Below the pieces are notes generated by a model that was not told the DNA's origin, made no database searches, and saw nothing but the letters and a program-made list of their open reading frames with translations. Below, one piece after another: positions 1-8,482 of a stretch of 64,000 bases of DNA. The stretch is from assembly GCF_016612535.1 (NCBI RefSeq), contig NZ_JAENXS010000001.1, positions 2,877,501 through 2,941,500 of the forward strand, read 5' to 3'. Position numbers and translations under genes: made by a program. The stretch is from Bradyrhizobium diazoefficiens. GTDB lineage: Bacteria > Pseudomonadota > Alphaproteobacteria > Rhizobiales > Xanthobacteraceae. How positions within the stretch are numbered: the stretch's first letter is position 1; each line of letters starts with the position of its first letter.

Positions 1-1
1 G

Positions 2-835
2 GACGAGGCCTGCCGCAGCTTTGACGACACCGTGCAGGCGGTCATCCACAGCGTTGCGGCGTCGGCGAAGGAACTCGACGCCACCGCGACCGATGTGCGC
101 ACGCTGGTGTCGGAATCGAGCACCCAGACGGCTGCCGTCGCTTCGTCCGCCGAGCAGGCCACCAACAATCTCGAGACCATCGCGGCTGCGACCGAGGAGC
201 TTTCGGCCTCGGTCGGCGAAATCTCTGCACAGGTGCAGGCCAGCGCACGCGACGCGCGCGAAGCGGTGTCGCAGGTGGCGCAGACCAACGCCACGGTCGA
301 GATCCTCGACCAGACCGCGAGCCGCATCAGCGAAGTCGTGAAGATGATCCACGCCATCGCCGGCCAGACCAACCTGCTCGCGCTCAACGCGACCATCGAG
401 GCGGCCCGCGCCGGCGAAGCCGGCCGTGGCTTTGCGGTGGTTGCCGGCGAAGTCAAAAGCCTCGCGGCGCAGACCGCGACCGCGACGGAAGAAATCTCGC
501 GTCAGGTCGAGGAGATCCAAGGTGCGACCGGGCAGGCGGTCGCCGCCATCCGCTCGATCGGCGGTGCCATCAGCGGTATCGACGAGAAGATGACCGCGAT
601 CGCCGCTGCCGTCGAACAGCAGCGCGCGGCCACCACCGAAATCTCGCGCAACTTCCAACATGCCGCCCAGGGCACCCGCGAGGTCACCGACACCATCGGC
701 AGCGTCGCCAAGCTCAACCAGGAGACCGGCAACGCCGGCACGGTACTGTCCCAGTCGGTGACGAAGATGTCGGCCGACGCAGACCGCCTGCGCGTCGCGG
801 TCGAGGGCTTCCTCGGCGCGGTGAAGACCGCATAG
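2..835 (+). CDS. Methyl-accepting chemotaxis protein, C-terminal part (5' end outside window)
   Basis: The frame is open to the first base, so this is the C-terminal 277 residues of a larger receptor; the GTG at 32 is internal. The sequence is an uninterrupted, Ala/Glu/Ser-rich coiled coil typical of the cytoplasmic signalling domain. The hairpin tip is visible at about 350-450, with [19 protein letters not shown] followed by [15 protein letters not shown], the segment that contacts CheA and CheW. Sensor and membrane parts lie outside the window, so the ligand cannot be inferred. The gene ends at a TAG followed by a strong stem-loop. Function as a chemotaxis transducer is secure from the tip motif. 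Confidence 0.95.
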   Translation, partial: DEACRSFDDTVQAVIHSVAASAKELDATATDVRTLVSESSTQTAAVASSAEQATNNLETIAAATEELSASVGEISAQVQASARDAREAVSQVAQTNATVEILDQTASRISEVVKMIHAIAGQTNLLALNATIEAARAGEAGRGFAVVAGEVKSLAAQTATATEEISRQVEEIQGATGQAVAAIRSIGGAISGIDEKMTAIAAAVEQQRAATTEISRNFQHAAQGTREVTDTIGSVAKLNQETGNAGTVLSQSVTKMSADADRLRVAVEGFLGAVKTA

Positions 836-857
836 CTTTCATCCCCTGTTCCAACGG

Positions 858-889
858 CGCGCGGATCGGCATTGCCGCCGATCCGCGCG
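858..889 (+). terminator. Stem-loop after chemotaxis receptor gene
   Basis: A perfect 13-bp stem (CGCGCGGATCGGC at 858-870 pairing with GCCGATCCGCGCG at 877-889) closes a six-base loop, 20 bases after the receptor stop. There is no T-run, so it may stabilise the 3' end rather than terminate alone. Confidence 0.55.
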
Positions 890-956
890 GCGGGTACATC
901 TGTGACGCCGCGAAGGCGGCGATAGACGTAAGAGAACATCAGGGATGGAGAATTCG

Positions 957-1898
957 ATGCCGGTCACGCCACACCATAAAGCCCAGCGCCCCTATCGCGG
1001 CGTGTTCCCGGTGGCGCCCACCATCTTCGACGAGCGCGGCGAGCTCGATCTCGACGGACAGCGCCGCTGCATCGATTTCATGATCGATGCCGGCTCGCAC
1101 GGTCTCTGCATCCTCGCCAATTTCTCCGAGCAGTTCGTGCTGACCGATGCCGAGCGCGAGGCCGTGATGCATGCGGTGCTGGAACAGGTCGCGGGTCGCG
1201 TGCCCGTGATCGTCACCACCACCCATTTCAGTTCGGCCGTCTGCGCGGCGCGCAGCAAGCAGGCCGAGGCCGCCGGTGCCGCCATGGTCATGGTCATGCC
1301 GCCCTATCATGGCGCCACCTTTCGCGTGCCCGAGAAGGGCGTCGTCGAGTTCTTCAAAGTGCTGTCGGGCGCGATCGACATCCCGATCATGATCCAGGAC
1401 GCGCCGGTCGCGGGCACGCCGCTGTCGGTCGAGCTGCTGGCGCGGCTGGCCCGCGACTACTCCAACATCCGCTACTTCAAGATCGAGGTGCCCGGCGCCG
1501 CTGCAAAGCTCCGCAGCCTGATCGAGGCAGGCGGCAAGGATGTCGAAGGTCCCTGGGACGGCGAGGAGGCGATCACGCTGATGGCCGACCTCGATGCCGG
1601 GGCGACCGGCGCGATGACCGGCGGCGGCTACCCCGACGGCATCCGCCAGATCATCGATCCCTATTTCGCGGGTGATCGGGAGAAGGCGAAGGCCGCCTAT
1701 GAGCGCTGGCTGCCGTTGATCAATTACGAGAACCGCCAATGCGGCCTGATCGCCTGCAAGGCGATGATGCAGGCCGGCGGCGTGATCAAGTCGGATGCGG
1801 TGCGCCATCCCCTCCAGCCGCTGCATCCGGCGACGCGGGCGGGACTGCTGGAACTGGCCAAGGAACGCGACGCGTTGGCGCTGCGGTGGGGGAAGTAG
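957..1898 (+). CDS. DapA-family aldolase/dehydratase, likely L-2-keto-3-deoxyarabonate dehydratase
   Basis: A class I, Schiff-base-forming TIM barrel of the dihydrodipicolinate synthase family. The catalytic lysine lies in RYFKIEV, about residue 175. The usual IYNxP segment of true DapA is replaced by MIQDAPVAG, so lysine biosynthesis is unlikely. The motifs FPVAPT, ILANFSEQF, GATFRVPE and GPWDGEEAIT fit my memory of L-2-keto-3-deoxyarabonate dehydratase of bacterial L-arabinose oxidation, giving 2-ketoglutarate semialdehyde; this is recall, not a search. ATG 957 is preferred over ATG 945 because GGAG lies 6 bases before it. No other arabinose genes are linked here, so the substrate remains an inference. 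Confidence 0.75.
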   Translation: MPVTPHHKAQRPYRGVFPVAPTIFDERGELDLDGQRRCIDFMIDAGSHGLCILANFSEQFVLTDAEREAVMHAVLEQVAGRVPVIVTTTHFSSAVCAARSKQAEAAGAAMVMVMPPYHGATFRVPEKGVVEFFKVLSGAIDIPIMIQDAPVAGTPLSVELLARLARDYSNIRYFKIEVPGAAAKLRSLIEAGGKDVEGPWDGEEAITLMADLDAGATGAMTGGGYPDGIRQIIDPYFAGDREKAKAAYERWLPLINYENRQCGLIACKAMMQAGGVIKSDAVRHPLQPLHPATRAGLLELAKERDALALRWGK

Positions 1899-1909
1899 GT
1901 CTCTCTACT

Positions 1910-1994
1910 GTCGTTGCGAGGAGCTCTTGCGACGAAGCAATCCAGACCATCACCGCGGATAATTCTGGATTGCTTCGCTTCGCTCGCAATGACG
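1910..1994. repeat. Palindromic intergenic repeat (CGTTGCGAG / CTCGCAATGACG type)
   Basis: An imperfect palindrome of about 85 bases with outer arms GTCGTTGCGAG and CTCGCAATGACG, and inner arms GAAGCAATCCAGA and TCTGGATTGCTTC. It sits between convergent genes, so it can also serve as a bidirectional transcript end. Repeats of this kind are common between genes in Bradyrhizobium-type genomes (general knowledge). Confidence 0.6.
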
Positions 1995-2007
1995 GAGTTT
2001 GTTGAGA

Positions 2008-2706
2008 CTAACGGGCCAGCTTCCACTCGTCGACGATGCGGAATCTCGCCTTGGCATCATCCTGCCTGAACAGCGCGATGCGATCGATCGCCAGCGTATC
2101 GAGCTTCAGCCCCGCAAACTTCGCCCGCAGCATCTCCAGAATCGGCCCGCGCCGTTCCGCATCCAGCCGACCCGTCAGGGTCATGTGGAAGCGGAATTCT
2201 TCCATCACGTAAGGATAGCCCCAGCGATCGAGATAATCGCGCTGGCGCTCGCTGAGTTTTTCGGGCTTTCGGCGCGCGCGGTCTTCCGCCGTGAGGGCCG
2301 TGCGAAAGGAATCGAAATCGCGGACGCAATCCGCAGCGAGCCGCTGAAGCTCGGAGACCGGCTCTCCCGGGATCACAGCAACAAAACCGCTGATGGAATC
2401 GACCACGGGGCGGATCACCGGGATCTGGCGCGCCTTTCCGGCGAATATCGCGCAGGCCGCCACGAACTCGGCCTCGGTCTTGCCGGGTGCCAGCGCCATC
2501 GGCGCTTTCAGCGTGCCGTGAAAGCCATATTTGCGGGGATCGGCGGTGATGTCGTGCCAGTCAGGTGCGACATGCAACGCGTCCTGCGGAAATGAAACCT
2601 CGTCACCGGTATAGGCATCGTAGCCCAACAGCCCGGCGCCGAAGCGGGATAGCGCGTGGTCGGCACCGGCGGCATAATAGATCGCGTAGCGGGGGAAGCC
2701 TATCAT
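2008..2706 (-). CDS. DUF1045 2H-phosphoesterase-like phosphonate-locus protein
   Basis: A 232-residue protein of the DUF1045 / putative phosphonate metabolism family. The two short histidine motifs of the 2H phosphoesterase fold are visible: HGTL near residue 64 and HMTL near residue 175. It is the last gene of a leftward unit behind a PhnM-like hydrolase and a hexapeptide acetyltransferase, next to a full C-P lyase cluster. 2H enzymes act on cyclic phosphates or related esters, and the C-P lyase route produces 5-phosphoribosyl 1,2-cyclic phosphate. Since no phnP is seen in the window, this protein is a candidate for opening that ring; this is inference only. Confidence 0.85.
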   Translation of the reverse strand: MIGFPRYAIYYAAGADHALSRFGAGLLGYDAYTGDEVSFPQDALHVAPDWHDITADPRKYGFHGTLKAPMALAPGKTEAEFVAACAIFAGKARQIPVIRPVVDSISGFVAVIPGEPVSELQRLAADCVRDFDSFRTALTAEDRARRKPEKLSERQRDYLDRWGYPYVMEEFRFHMTLTGRLDAERRGPILEMLRAKFAGLKLDTLAIDRIALFRQDDAKARFRIVDEWKLAR

Positions 2707-2724
2707 CGTCCGAGCATAGCCAAT

Positions 2725-3918
2725 TTATGCCGCGACGACAGTCTCGCGCGGCGTCGCCGCCGTGGCGAGCAGCCGCGTCGCATCGGTCAGGTGCACGAGC
2801 CGGCCCGCGGCGATCACCGCGACCAGCCGCGGCCGCAGCGGCGCGCTGTCGTCGACGAGCAGGATGTCGGCGCGACGGCCTGCGGCGAGCGTCCCGCGGT
2901 CGGTCAGGCCGGTGGCTTGTGCCGGCGCTGCCGAGACCAGCTTCCAGGATTCCGTCAGTGGTAGCACGCCATCGGCAGCGAGCCGGAATGCGGCGAGCAG
3001 CGGTGCCGGATAATAATAATCGGAGGCCAGCACCGAGCAGAGCCCTTGCGCGATCATGTCCGAGGCCTTGGTCCAGCCGGTGTGGCTGCCGCCGCGCACC
3101 ACGTTCGGTGCGCCGTAGACGATGGCGTCGCCGGCGGCCGCGGCCTCCCGCGCCGTCTTTTCGGTGATCGGAAATTCTGCGAGCATCACGCCCATGGCCC
3201 GAAAGCCCTGCCGCATCGCCGGCGTCGCATCGTCATGCGAGAGCATCCGCACCTCGGCGCGACGTGCCGCCGCCGCGAGCCGGGCGATCGACGCCGGAAC
3301 CTCGGCGGCGCGCGACACGATGTGCGCGACCAGGCTGTCGAACTCCTCGCTCGACAGGCCAGTGCGCTCCACCATGCGGTTACGCTTGCGGGGCTTGGCC
3401 ATGTCACCGATGGTGCCGTCCATGTGGTCGTTGAAGGCAAACAGGTCGACGCGGCCCTCGGCGAGCCACTGGGCGATCTCGGCCTCGGCATCGAGATTGT
3501 AGGTCTCGTGCCGCAGATGGAAGCGGGTGTCGGCGGCGAACTGCGGACGCTGCCGTTCAATCGCCTCCAGCAGGCGCCGCGCATTGTCGCCGCTGCGCAG
3601 GCCAGGCTCCCACGACCAGGTCGTGGCGTGAAACACCGTGGTGATGCCGTTGCTGATGACCTGGCGGTCGGTGTCGGCGAGCGCGACGTCGATCGGAAAG
3701 TCGACGCCGGCGCGCGGCATCATCTGCCGCTCGAAGGCATCGCCATGAATGTCGACGATGCCGGGCAGCACCAGCAGGTTGCGCGCATCGATCGCCAGCC
3801 GTGCGCGGCCGCGCGATGCCTCGATCTGCGTAATGTCCGTTCCGGATACCGCGAGTGAGGTTTCGACAAGCTCGGAGCCGATCAGGGTCCGGCCACCCTC
3901 GATGAAAATGTCTGTCAC
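2725..3918 (-). CDS. PhnM-like amidohydrolase (second copy)
   Basis: A 397-residue amidohydrolase of the PhnM family, related to alpha-D-ribose 1-methylphosphonate 5-triphosphate diphosphatase. Family features include the metal-binding DIHGDAFE (true PhnM has LHTD), [26 protein letters not shown] and ASDYYYP. It differs clearly from the canonical PhnM encoded at 13943-15094, so it may act on a related nucleotide or serve a side branch. It starts with GTG at 3918, overlapping the acetyltransferase stop by 3 bases, which indicates translational coupling. The DUF1045 gene follows closely. Confidence 0.85.
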   Translation of the reverse strand: MTDIFIEGGRTLIGSELVETSLAVSGTDITQIEASRGRARLAIDARNLLVLPGIVDIHGDAFERQMMPRAGVDFPIDVALADTDRQVISNGITTVFHATTWSWEPGLRSGDNARRLLEAIERQRPQFAADTRFHLRHETYNLDAEAEIAQWLAEGRVDLFAFNDHMDGTIGDMAKPRKRNRMVERTGLSSEEFDSLVAHIVSRAAEVPASIARLAAAARRAEVRMLSHDDATPAMRQGFRAMGVMLAEFPITEKTAREAAAAGDAIVYGAPNVVRGGSHTGWTKASDMIAQGLCSVLASDYYYPAPLLAAFRLAADGVLPLTESWKLVSAAPAQATGLTDRGTLAAGRRADILLVDDSAPLRPRLVAVIAAGRLVHLTDATRLLATAATPRETVVAA

Positions 3919-4571
3919 GCGACCGCGCTTCGTTTGCTGGCAGAGGAATGTTCCCCTGCTTCGTATGTCGTCAGGAAATCTTCAATCGCGAGCTTGCGGA
4001 AATCGGGCAGTGCCGCACGCAATTTGTCGTGATCCCAGTCCCACCATGCCAGCATGGCAAGCCGTCCGGCAACCTCTTCCGAAAACCGGCGGCGGACGAT
4101 GCGCGCCGGATTGCCGGCAACGATGGTATAGGCCGGCACGTCCTTGATGACGATGGCGCCGGCCGCGATCACCGCGCCGGTGCCGATGTTGCGACCCGGC
4201 AGCACGATCGCGCCATGGCCGATCCAGACGTCATGGCCGATGTGAACATGGTGCTGGCGCCGCCAGTCGAAGAAGTCGGTGTCGTCGCTCTCGCCCGGGA
4301 AGTAGGCGCTCGAGCGGTAAGTGAAGTGCGCTTGCGTCACGCGGTGCATCGGGTGATTGCCGGGATTGATGCGGGTCATCGCCGCGATCGAGCAGAACTT
4401 TCCGATGGTCGCGTAGGTGATCTGCGCGTCGTTCACGACGTAGGAGTAATCGCCCATCGCGACTTCATGCAGGATCGTGCGCGCGCCGACTTCGGTATAG
4501 GCGCCGAGCCTGGTCTCGTGCAGCTTCGCGGAAGCGTCGATGGTCGGTTCGACCGAAAGCACCTTGGCCAT
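3915..4571 (-). CDS. Hexapeptide-repeat acyltransferase of the phosphonate-linked family
   Basis: A 218-residue left-handed beta-helix transferase. Isoleucine-rich hexapeptide turns run from about residue 20 to 170, with the CAT/xenobiotic-acetyltransferase-like segments [19 protein letters not shown] and [14 protein letters not shown]. The open frame extends far upstream to 5576, but that part is antisense to phnC; ATG 4571 gives the normal family length. It matches the hexapeptide transferase family found beside phn genes, probably acetylating aminoalkylphosphonates or a pathway intermediate. Tandem Pho-box-like repeats lie 48-86 bases upstream. Confidence 0.85.
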   Translation of the reverse strand: MAKVLSVEPTIDASAKLHETRLGAYTEVGARTILHEVAMGDYSYVVNDAQITYATIGKFCSIAAMTRINPGNHPMHRVTQAHFTYRSSAYFPGESDDTDFFDWRRQHHVHIGHDVWIGHGAIVLPGRNIGTGAVIAAGAIVIKDVPAYTIVAGNPARIVRRRFSEEVAGRLAMLAWWDWDHDKLRAALPDFRKLAIEDFLTTYEAGEHSSASKRSAVA

Positions 4572-4618
4572 GTTGCATCCGAAAGCTCGAGGGCGGGCGC
4601 TCGTCTTCGAGTGGCTCG

Positions 4619-4657
4619 ATGACAATATCATGACGACACAATGACAAACGATGACAG
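4619..4657 (-). promoter_or_regulatory. Tandem Pho-box-like array upstream of the leftward phn unit
   Basis: On the minus strand four copies of TGTCAT or CGTCAT run in the same direction. On the plus strand they read ATGACA at 4619, ATGACG at 4630, ATGACA at 4641 and ATGACA at 4651. The 11, 11 and 10 base spacing places them on one DNA face, as in PhoB boxes (CTGTCAT-N4-CTGTCAT). Confidence 0.65.
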
Positions 4658-4693
4658 GGATGAGCTGTGTAGGATCGCCGCACCGCAGCGCGG

Positions 4694-4711
4694 GTGTCAC
4701 ACAAGTGTCAA
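4694..4711 (+). promoter_or_regulatory. Pho-box-like site upstream of phnC
   Basis: GTGTCAC-ACAA-GTGTCAA has the exact 7-4-7 layout of a PhoB box and lies 43 bases before the phnC start, in the same gap as the opposite-facing array. PhoB control of phnCDE is therefore likely. Confidence 0.6.
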
Positions 4712-4754
4712 GCGCCGGCGCTAGCGGTGGCTCCCAGCTACTCTGGAGCCCTGC

Positions 4755-5564
4755 ATGCTGGTGGTGGAAGGTCTGACGTGCCGCTTCGGCGCAAAAGCCG
4801 CGGTGGACGACGCCTCGTTTCAAATCTCCCCCGGCGGCTTCGTCGGTGTGATCGGGCGCTCCGGCGCTGGCAAGTCGACCTTGCTGCGAACCATCAACCG
4901 TCTGGCGACGCCGACGCAGGGTCGTATCCTGTTCGACGGCCTCGACGTCACTGCGCTGCGCGGCAAGGAGCTGCGGCAGTGGCGGGCCCGGTCGGCGATG
5001 ATCTTTCAGCAGTTCAACCTGGTCGGGCGGCTCGACGTGCTGACCAATGTGCTGATGGGGCGTCTTGCCACGATGCCGGCCTGGCGCTCGCTGTCGCAGA
5101 TCTGGCCAGAGCACGACAAGGCGCTGGCGATGTCGGCGCTCGAACAGTTCGACATCGCCGCGCTCGCGGCCCAGCGTGCCGATCAGCTCTCCGGCGGCCA
5201 GCAGCAGCGCGTCGCGATTGCGCGGGCGCTGGTGCAGCAGCCCGACATCATCCTCGCCGACGAGCCGATCGCCTCGCTCGACCCGCGCAACACCAAGATC
5301 GTGATGGATGCGCTTTTGCGCATCAACAAGCATTTCGGCATCACAGTGCTCTGTAATCTGCATTCGCTCGACCTGGCGCGCAGCTATTGCGACCGCCTGA
5401 TCGGCATGGCGCAGGGCCGCGTGGTGTTCGACGGCGTGCCGTCCGCGCTGACCGACCTTGTCGCGCGTGAGCTCTACGACCTCGAAGCCGCCGACGTCAT
5501 GGGCGGTACACCTGCTCCGGCGCCCGAGGGTGTTCCGGCACTTGGTACGGCTGCGGCGGCGTGA
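4755..5564 (+). CDS. phnC: Phosphonate ABC transporter ATP-binding protein PhnC
   Basis: A 269-residue ABC ATPase that energises phosphonate uptake with PhnD and the two PhnE permeases. Walker A GRSGAGKS is at residues 34-41, the Q-loop at IFQQFNL, the signature at LSGGQQQR and Walker B at IILADEP, followed by SLDP; the switch histidine is in NLHSLD. The 18 bases after its stop are AT-rich and are followed by phnD. The C-terminal 25 residues are a Pro/Ala-rich tail that is not part of the fold. Pho-box-like repeats precede it. Assignment is firm from the following genes and length. Confidence 0.95.
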   Translation: MLVVEGLTCRFGAKAAVDDASFQISPGGFVGVIGRSGAGKSTLLRTINRLATPTQGRILFDGLDVTALRGKELRQWRARSAMIFQQFNLVGRLDVLTNVLMGRLATMPAWRSLSQIWPEHDKALAMSALEQFDIAALAAQRADQLSGGQQQRVAIARALVQQPDIILADEPIASLDPRNTKIVMDALLRINKHFGITVLCNLHSLDLARSYCDRLIGMAQGRVVFDGVPSALTDLVARELYDLEAADVMGGTPAPAPEGVPALGTAAAA

Positions 5565-5628
5565 GCCGCGCCGCATCCGTTATTGCCATTTTTTTCGTCA
5601 ACCGAACCCAACCGATGAAGAGGGTATT

Positions 5629-6558
5629 ATGATCACTCGCAGACTCATTCTCGCCGGCGCAGCCGCGCTCACCTTCGCAGGATCCGCTTCCGCCGAGGAC
5701 TGGAAAGCCAAATATCCGGAGATCACCTTCGCCGTGATCCCGGCCGAGAACGGCTCCGGCGTCACCGAGCGCTACGGGCCCTTCGTCAACTATCTGTCGA
5801 AGGAACTCGGCGTAAAGGTGACGCTCCGCGTCGCCAACGACTACGCCGCAGTCATCGAGGGCCAGCGCGCCGGCAACATCCAGATCGGCTATTACGGCCC
5901 GGCCTCGTTCGCCCGCGCCCGCCTGACCGGCGTCAAGACCGACGCCTTCGTCATCGACGTCAATGCCGACGGCTCGAAGGGCTATTACTCGGTGTTCTAT
6001 GTGCTGGCGAAGTCGCCGTACCAGAAGATCGAGGACCTCAAGGGCAAGAATCTCGGCCTGGTCGACCCGAACTCGACCTCGGGCAACAACATGCCCCGGT
6101 TCAAGCTGAACGCGATGGGCATCGATCCCGACGCCTACTTCTCCAAGGTCGTCTTCACCGGCAGCCACGAGAATGCCGTGCTGGCGCTGGCACAGGGCAC
6201 CGTCGATGTCGCTGCCAACTGGTGGAACGCCGACGACGATTCCAACCTGACCCGCATGCTCAACAAGGGCATGGTGAAGTCAACCGACGGCACCGTGATG
6301 AAGAAGGAAGACTTCCGCATCATCGTGAAGTCCGAACTCATCATCAACTCGCCCTACGCCTATCTCAGCGATCTGCCCGACGACATGAAGGCCGCGATCA
6401 AGAAAGCCTTCCTCGACGCGGCGCAGAAGGATCCCGAGGCGTTCAAGAAGCTCTCCGACGGCAAGAACAAGCCGTGGGAGCCGATCGCCAACGACGACTA
6501 CAACAAGACCATCGAGCTGATTAAGTTCGTCGACGCTTTGCGCAAGAAGGCATCCTGA
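5629..6558 (+). CDS. phnD: Periplasmic phosphonate-binding protein PhnD
   Basis: A 309-residue substrate-binding protein of the PhnD family. A Sec signal peptide is clear (MITRRLILAGAAALTFAG, cleavage after SASA at about residue 22). Mature features include VIPAENGSG near the start, YYGPASFA and VDPNSTSGNNMPRF, which line the phosphonate site in this family. The frame is open further upstream, but ATG 5629 follows AGAGGG and begins the signal peptide. It binds alkyl- or aminoalkylphosphonates and hands them to PhnE1/PhnE2. A strong terminator-like hairpin follows within the operon. Confidence 0.95.
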   Translation: MITRRLILAGAAALTFAGSASAEDWKAKYPEITFAVIPAENGSGVTERYGPFVNYLSKELGVKVTLRVANDYAAVIEGQRAGNIQIGYYGPASFARARLTGVKTDAFVIDVNADGSKGYYSVFYVLAKSPYQKIEDLKGKNLGLVDPNSTSGNNMPRFKLNAMGIDPDAYFSKVVFTGSHENAVLALAQGTVDVAANWWNADDDSNLTRMLNKGMVKSTDGTVMKKEDFRIIVKSELIINSPYAYLSDLPDDMKAAIKKAFLDAAQKDPEAFKKLSDGKNKPWEPIANDDYNKTIELIKFVDALRKKAS

Positions 6559-6580
6559 TTTCGTCGGGACGACGCACCTC

Positions 6581-6609
6581 GAGCCGGGTCGATGGACCCG
6601 GCTCTTTTT
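6581..6609 (+). terminator. Intrinsic terminator/attenuator between phnD and phnE1
   Basis: A perfect 10-bp stem (GAGCCGGGTC, loop GATG, GACCCGGCTC) is followed directly by TTTTT. Its place inside the transport operon suggests partial termination, giving more binding protein than permease. Confidence 0.8.
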
Positions 6610-6629
6610 CTTGATGGACCCTGTCATCG

Positions 6630-7514
6630 ATGACGATTGCGGTTGCGATCCTACCCGAGCAGCAGCTCGCCGCCCTCAACGCCGCCTACCGCAAGGCGGT
6701 TGCGCGCAAACGTCTGCGGTTGCTGGCAGGCCTCGCTCTATTCGTGGCTGCGCTGATCGTGGCCTCGATCGGCGCCGAGGTCAATCTGCGCACCCTCTTC
6801 ACCTATTTCGGTCATTTCATCAGCTATTTCGATCGCATCCTCACCCTCGACAGCGGACAACGGGTCTGGACCAATTTCGGCGAGTGGTTCTGGGGCTGGC
6901 ACAAGTGGCTAAAACTGCTCGGCGAGACGCTGTTGATCAGCTATGTCGGCACGCTGATCGGCGCCGTCCTCGCCTTCCTGCTCAATTTCTTCGCGGCTGA
7001 AAACACCTCGCCTGCCATCTGGCTGCGCTTCACGGTGCGGCGCCTGCTTGAATTCGCCCGCACCGTGCCCGGCATCGTCTTCGCGCTGATCTTCGTGATC
7101 GCCTTCGGGCTCGGGCCGATGGCGGGCGTGCTCGCGATTGCCATTCACTCCACCGGCGCGCTCGGCAAGCAGTTCTCGGAGATCGTCGAGAACGCCGACA
7201 TGAAGCCGGTCGAGGGCATCCGCTCCACCGGTGCGAGCTGGGTATCCTGCATGCGCTTTGCGATCCTGCCGCAGGTCTCGGCCGGCTATGCCAGCTACGC
7301 GCTGTTGCGCTTCGAGATCAATGTCCGCGAGGCCTCGGTGATGGGCTTTGTCGGCGCCGGCGGCATCGGACAGGAGCTGATCGTCGCGATCCGCAAGTTC
7401 TACTATTCCGACGTCAGCGCCATCCTCGTGACCATCATCGTGACCGTCTTCCTGATCGACATCACGACTGGCTGGGTGCGCGGCCGCCTGTTCGGCAGGG
7501 AGGCGCGGACGTGA
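6630..7514 (+). CDS. phnE: Phosphonate ABC transporter permease PhnE (first)
   Basis: A 294-residue inner-membrane permease with about six hydrophobic segments. The first is at residues 30-50 (LLAGLALFVAALIVAS). The EAA-type loop that meets PhnC is GIRSTGASWVSCMRFAILPQ, and GFVGAGGIGQEL follows it, both typical of PhnE. It is separated from phnD by a hairpin and overlaps the second permease by 4 bases (GTGA). The long N-terminal cytoplasmic stretch (residues 1-28) is usual for this family. Together the two PhnE proteins form the channel. Confidence 0.93.
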   Translation: MTIAVAILPEQQLAALNAAYRKAVARKRLRLLAGLALFVAALIVASIGAEVNLRTLFTYFGHFISYFDRILTLDSGQRVWTNFGEWFWGWHKWLKLLGETLLISYVGTLIGAVLAFLLNFFAAENTSPAIWLRFTVRRLLEFARTVPGIVFALIFVIAFGLGPMAGVLAIAIHSTGALGKQFSEIVENADMKPVEGIRSTGASWVSCMRFAILPQVSAGYASYALLRFEINVREASVMGFVGAGGIGQELIVAIRKFYYSDVSAILVTIIVTVFLIDITTGWVRGRLFGREART

Positions 7515-8356
7515 GCAAGCCGCCGCAAGTCGACACCGCGCAGATCCGCGCGCGCTATCCCGATGTCTTCAACCGGCCGGCGTCGTCGCGTCTGGCGACG
7601 CCCTCGATGCTCGTCGCTGCGCTCGCGATCTTCGCATTCGGCCTGGTCGATCTCGATTTTTCGCCGTCTCGCCTGATCTCGGGGTTGAGCCAGCTCGGCT
7701 GGATCAGCATGATGATGATTCCGCCCGATCCGGGCTCGTCGCTGCCGCTGTACTTGAAGGCAATGGGCGAGACGCTGTCGATTGCGCTGCTCGGCACCAC
7801 GCTGGCGGCGCTGCTGGCGCTGCCGGTCAGCCTGTTTGCTGCGCGCAATGTCGTGCCGGGCATCGTCCGCTTTCCCATCCGGCGTTTCCTCGATTCGATC
7901 CGCGGCGTCGATACGCTGATCTGGGCGCTGGTCTGGATCAACGTCGTCGGCCTCGGCCCGTTCGCCGGCGTGCTCGCGATCGCGGTGTCTGATTTCGGCG
8001 CCTTCGGAAAGCTGTTCTCGGAGGCGATCGAGGGCGCCGACCAGAAGCAGGTCGAGGGCATCCGCGCCTCCGGCGGCAGCGCGCTGCACGAAATCCGCTT
8101 CGGCCTGATGCCGCAGGTGCTGCCGGTGATCGCCGGCCAGGTGCTCTATTTCATCGAGTCGAACACACGCTCAGCCACCATCATCGGCATTGTCGGTGCC
8201 GGCGGCATCGGTCTCCAGCTCGCCGAACAGATCCGCGTGCTGGAATGGCAGAAAGTGTCGTTCCTGATCCTGATGATCTTGATTGCGGTCGCCGCGATCG
8301 ATTTCATCTCGGGCAAGCTGCGCTTCGCGATCATTGGGCGGCGGGCGATCGCCTGA
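7511..8356 (+). CDS. phnE: Phosphonate ABC transporter permease PhnE (second)
   Basis: A 281-residue PhnE-family permease, paralogous to the gene before it. It carries the same EAA-like loop (GIRASGGSALHEIRFGLMPQ), then GIVGAGGIGLQLAEQIR, and about six membrane segments. The GTG start at 7511 overlaps the previous stop, so the two are translationally coupled and probably made in equal amounts as a heterodimeric channel. A long palindromic repeat follows about 10 bases after its stop and probably ends the transcript. Confidence 0.93.
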   Translation: MSKPPQVDTAQIRARYPDVFNRPASSRLATPSMLVAALAIFAFGLVDLDFSPSRLISGLSQLGWISMMMIPPDPGSSLPLYLKAMGETLSIALLGTTLAALLALPVSLFAARNVVPGIVRFPIRRFLDSIRGVDTLIWALVWINVVGLGPFAGVLAIAVSDFGAFGKLFSEAIEGADQKQVEGIRASGGSALHEIRFGLMPQVLPVIAGQVLYFIESNTRSATIIGIVGAGGIGLQLAEQIRVLEWQKVSFLILMILIAVAAIDFISGKLRFAIIGRRAIA

Positions 8357-8366
8357 GCAAAGGTGC

Positions 8367-8482
8367 CGTAGGGCGGGTTAGCCGGAGGCGTAACCCACCA
8401 TTGTCTATTTCCACGGAGACAGAAGAGGTGGGTTACGCCTTCGGACTGCGCTTCGCGCAGCCGAGGGCTAACCCACCCTACG
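8367..8482. repeat. Palindromic repeat between phnE and phnF
   Basis: Outer arms CGTAGGGCGGGTTAGC and GCTAACCCACCCTACG, with inner arms GGCGTAACCCACC and GGTGGGTTACGCC. It lies between convergent genes; its right arm contains the phnF stop codon (8478-8480). A likely two-way transcript end. Confidence 0.65.

Noticed and set aside
3915..5576. One continuous 553-residue minus-strand frame
   Set aside because: Only the last 218 residues are a real acetyltransferase; the rest is antisense to phnC and has no family features.
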